Shown: piece by piece, positions 62,616 through 64,000 of the stretch | Numbering within the stretch: the first letter of the stretch is position 1 | How the letters are laid out: the number at the start of each line of letters is the position of its first letter | NCBI RefSeq assembly: GCF_036059255.1 | Contig: NZ_CP107947.1 | Span: 1,054,001 to 1,118,000 of the forward strand | Direction: 5' to 3' | Source of the DNA: Micromonospora sp. NBC_00389 | GTDB lineage: Bacteria; Actinomycetota; Actinomycetes; Mycobacteriales; Micromonosporaceae | Length of the DNA: 64,000 bases | Program-made: the position numbers and the translations under genes | The notes under the pieces: generated by a model | Database searches by the model: none | Seen by the model: only the letters and a program-made list of their open reading frames with translations | Told to the model about the DNA's origin: nothing

Positions 62616-63089
62616 TCAGTCGTGCCGTTCAGTGCGCTCGATCTCGGCGAACGCCGCGCTCAGGTATGCGTCGACCTGCCGAGCCGTGCCCGCGAGCAGG
62701 TCGACCACGAGCAGCGGGGCGTGCCGGGCGACCGCAACCGGGTCGGGCGGGAAGTCGTCCTCGCCCGGGTCGTACACACCGAGCGCCCCGGCCAGCAGAA
62801 CCAGCACGACGTGCGGATCGACGTCCGGTCGCCACGGGGCTGCCGAGCGGACACACCGCGCCAGCACCTGCCGGATGTCGTCGCCGTCCAGCCCGTCCGG
62901 GTGGGTCTCCTCCAACAGCAGCCGCACCACGGCGCCGAGGACCAGACCCGAACGCTCGGCGGCGGCGAGCCGCGTGGTCGCCACCTCGTACGCCTCGCTG
63001 TCCTGGGCCTTCGCGGCCTCGACCGCGTCGCTGGCGGCGCCGGCGATCTCGCGGGCCGATGCGGGCAGGTGTCGCCAGGTCACGCTCAC
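62616..63089 (-). CDS. Hypothetical protein, helical
   Basis: Predicted protein of 157 residues, all-alpha in appearance (SAREIAGAASDAVEAAKAQDSEAYEVATTRLAAAERSGLVLGAVVRLLLEETHPDGLDGDDIRQVLARCV), with LLVVDLLAGTARQVDAYLSAAFAEIERT at the C-terminus. I do not recognise a family; it lacks a visible HTH or TM segment. The GTG at 63089 is chosen because CATGCT ends 6 nt upstream, close to the leaderless pattern; GTG 63083 is equally possible. It diverges from the MFS gene across 84 bp. Confidence 0.6.
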   Translation of the reverse strand: MSVTWRHLPASAREIAGAASDAVEAAKAQDSEAYEVATTRLAAAERSGLVLGAVVRLLLEETHPDGLDGDDIRQVLARCVRSAAPWRPDVDPHVVLVLLAGALGVYDPGEDDFPPDPVAVARHAPLLVVDLLAGTARQVDAYLSAAFAEIERTERHD

Positions 63090-63173
63090 CGGGCCAGCAT
63101 GGCAGAGCACACCGACAGCCCTCGCCGCGGTAAACGGTTCGCGATCGTCACACCCGGCGAACAGAATGCCGGA

Positions 63174-64000
63174 ATGTTGCGTCGCGCCCTACCTCGCCGT
63201 TCGGAAGCTCGCCGACTCCTCATCGGCACCCTGCTGTCGGCGATCGGGCGCGGCCTGACCCTGCCGTTCCTGTTCATCTACCTGACCGACGTACGCGGGC
63301 TCACCGACACCCGTGCCGGGCTGGTGATCGGCTGGTACGGCGCGGTCACCCTGGCCCTGTCGCCGCTGGGCGGGACACTGATCGACCGGTTCGGCGCCCG
63401 CCGGGTGGTGGTGCCGTGCCTGCTGATCGAGGCGGTCGGCACCGGCTCACTGGCGCTGGTCAACTCGACCGGCTCGGCCCTGCTGGTGATGACGGTGGTC
63501 GCCATCGGCAGCTCGGCCATCTGGTCCGGGCAGAACACCATCCTCGCCTCGCTGACCGACGACGACGAACGGCAGCGCGTCTTCGGGCTGAACTTCGCCC
63601 TGCTCAACCTCGGCATCGGTATCGGCGGCATGACCTCCGGCGCGATCGTCGACACGGCCCGACCCGGCACCTTCGAGACGGTCTACGTGCTCGACGCGGT
63701 GAGCTACCTGATGCCGGCGCTGATCCTGCTCACCCTGCCCGGCGTCGGCCACCGACTCGGCCATCGTCGGACCGGCGACGAGCCATCGCCCGGCGGCTAC
63801 CTGACCGTGCTCCGCGACCGCCCGTTCCGCCGGCTGGTGATCTTCGGGCTGGTCCTCACCACCTGCGGGTACGCCCAGATCGAGGTGGGCTTCGCCGCGT
63901 ACGCCGTGCGGGTCGTCGAGGTGACGCCCCAGGTGGTCGCCTGGGCACTCGCGGCCAACACGGTGATGATCGTGCTCGCCCAACTCCTGGTGATCCGCCG
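63174..64000 (+). CDS. MFS transporter, N-terminal part (cut by window edge)
   Basis: The first 275 residues of a major facilitator superfamily transporter. Six hydrophobic segments of the first half are visible, with the MFS motif A region GTLIDRFGARRVVVPCLLIEA after TM2 and GLNFALLNLGIGIGGMTSGAIVD at TM5. A cytoplasmic loop (RLGHRRTGDEPSPGGYL) and the start of the second half follow. It resembles multidrug-efflux-type members; no substrate can be named. CAGAAT ends 6 nt before the ATG. The gene continues beyond 64000. Confidence 0.87.
   Translation, partial: MLRRALPRRSEARRLLIGTLLSAIGRGLTLPFLFIYLTDVRGLTDTRAGLVIGWYGAVTLALSPLGGTLIDRFGARRVVVPCLLIEAVGTGSLALVNSTGSALLVMTVVAIGSSAIWSGQNTILASLTDDDERQRVFGLNFALLNLGIGIGGMTSGAIVDTARPGTFETVYVLDAVSYLMPALILLTLPGVGHRLGHRRTGDEPSPGGYLTVLRDRPFRRLVIFGLVLTTCGYAQIEVGFAAYAVRVVEVTPQVVAWALAANTVMIVLAQLLVIR

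Overview
The window is high-GC DNA (roughly 70-75% G+C judged by eye) from an actinomycete, most likely Micromonosporaceae (Micromonospora or a close relative). The basis is dense coding with GTG and ATG starts, 4-bp ATGA/GTGA gene overlaps, a WhiB regulator, type VII secretion and mycosin genes, and gene orders known from actinobacteria. I could not run any search, so family names rest on motifs and remembered relatives.

0.0-6.5 kb is a housekeeping block: hpt (cut by the window edge), an AraC/GlxA-type regulator and a tiny membrane ORF lying between hpt and tilS, then tilS, a DUF2342-type zinc metalloprotease, a PBP4-type dacB with a long proline-rich cytoplasmic tail, and ppa. 6.5-13.3 kb is a reduced type VII secretion locus: eccD, a divergently transcribed eccC that is broken in two places, and mycP. 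No eccB, eccE or WXG100 genes are present. 13.3-21.8 kb holds two PAP2 phosphatases, an nth-tlpA-nudix-marP operon, a CapA-type lipoprotein, cbiZ, crp and a metallophosphoesterase.

21.84-22.3 kb is a repeat-rich gap. It is followed by a tightly coupled seven-gene acyl-CoA catabolic operon (tetR, TIGR03084-type protein, AtuA-like protein, acyl-CoA dehydrogenase, carboxylase beta, biotinylated carboxylase alpha, second dehydrogenase; 22.3-31.5 kb). 31.5-40.8 kb holds a solute-binding lipoprotein paired with a polytopic membrane protein, a small membrane protein, a receptor-like Ser/Thr kinase, and a large cyclase-ATPase-TPR protein translationally coupled to a metallo-beta-lactamase-fold gene. 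40.9-50.1 kb resumes the block known in mycobacteria as Rv3677c-Rv3683: MBL, ridA, a 51-residue protein, two ArsA-like ATPases, whiB, a PonA2-type bifunctional PBP and a metallophosphoesterase, with yqeY inserted. Together with marP/nth/crp at 15-21 kb this is one ancestral block opened by about 19 kb of accessory DNA.

50.3 kb carries tRNA-Pro(CGG) with its own promoter and terminator, followed by a LuxR/AAA regulator and a methyltransferase. 54.3-62.5 kb is the most unusual part: three paralogous secreted proteins in tandem on the minus strand. Each has a signal peptide, a PGQTVLV/TRSGTE block, a beta-helix-like region and three ~120-residue repeats centred on R-x-L-D-[TS]-R. Each also has its own -10-like element, and stem-loops follow all three genes. 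The window ends in a small unrecognised gene and the 5' part of an MFS transporter.

A second theme is regulatory: many genes have a TANNNT -10 element ending 6-8 nt before the start codon, which predicts widespread leaderless transcription and was used here to choose several starts.
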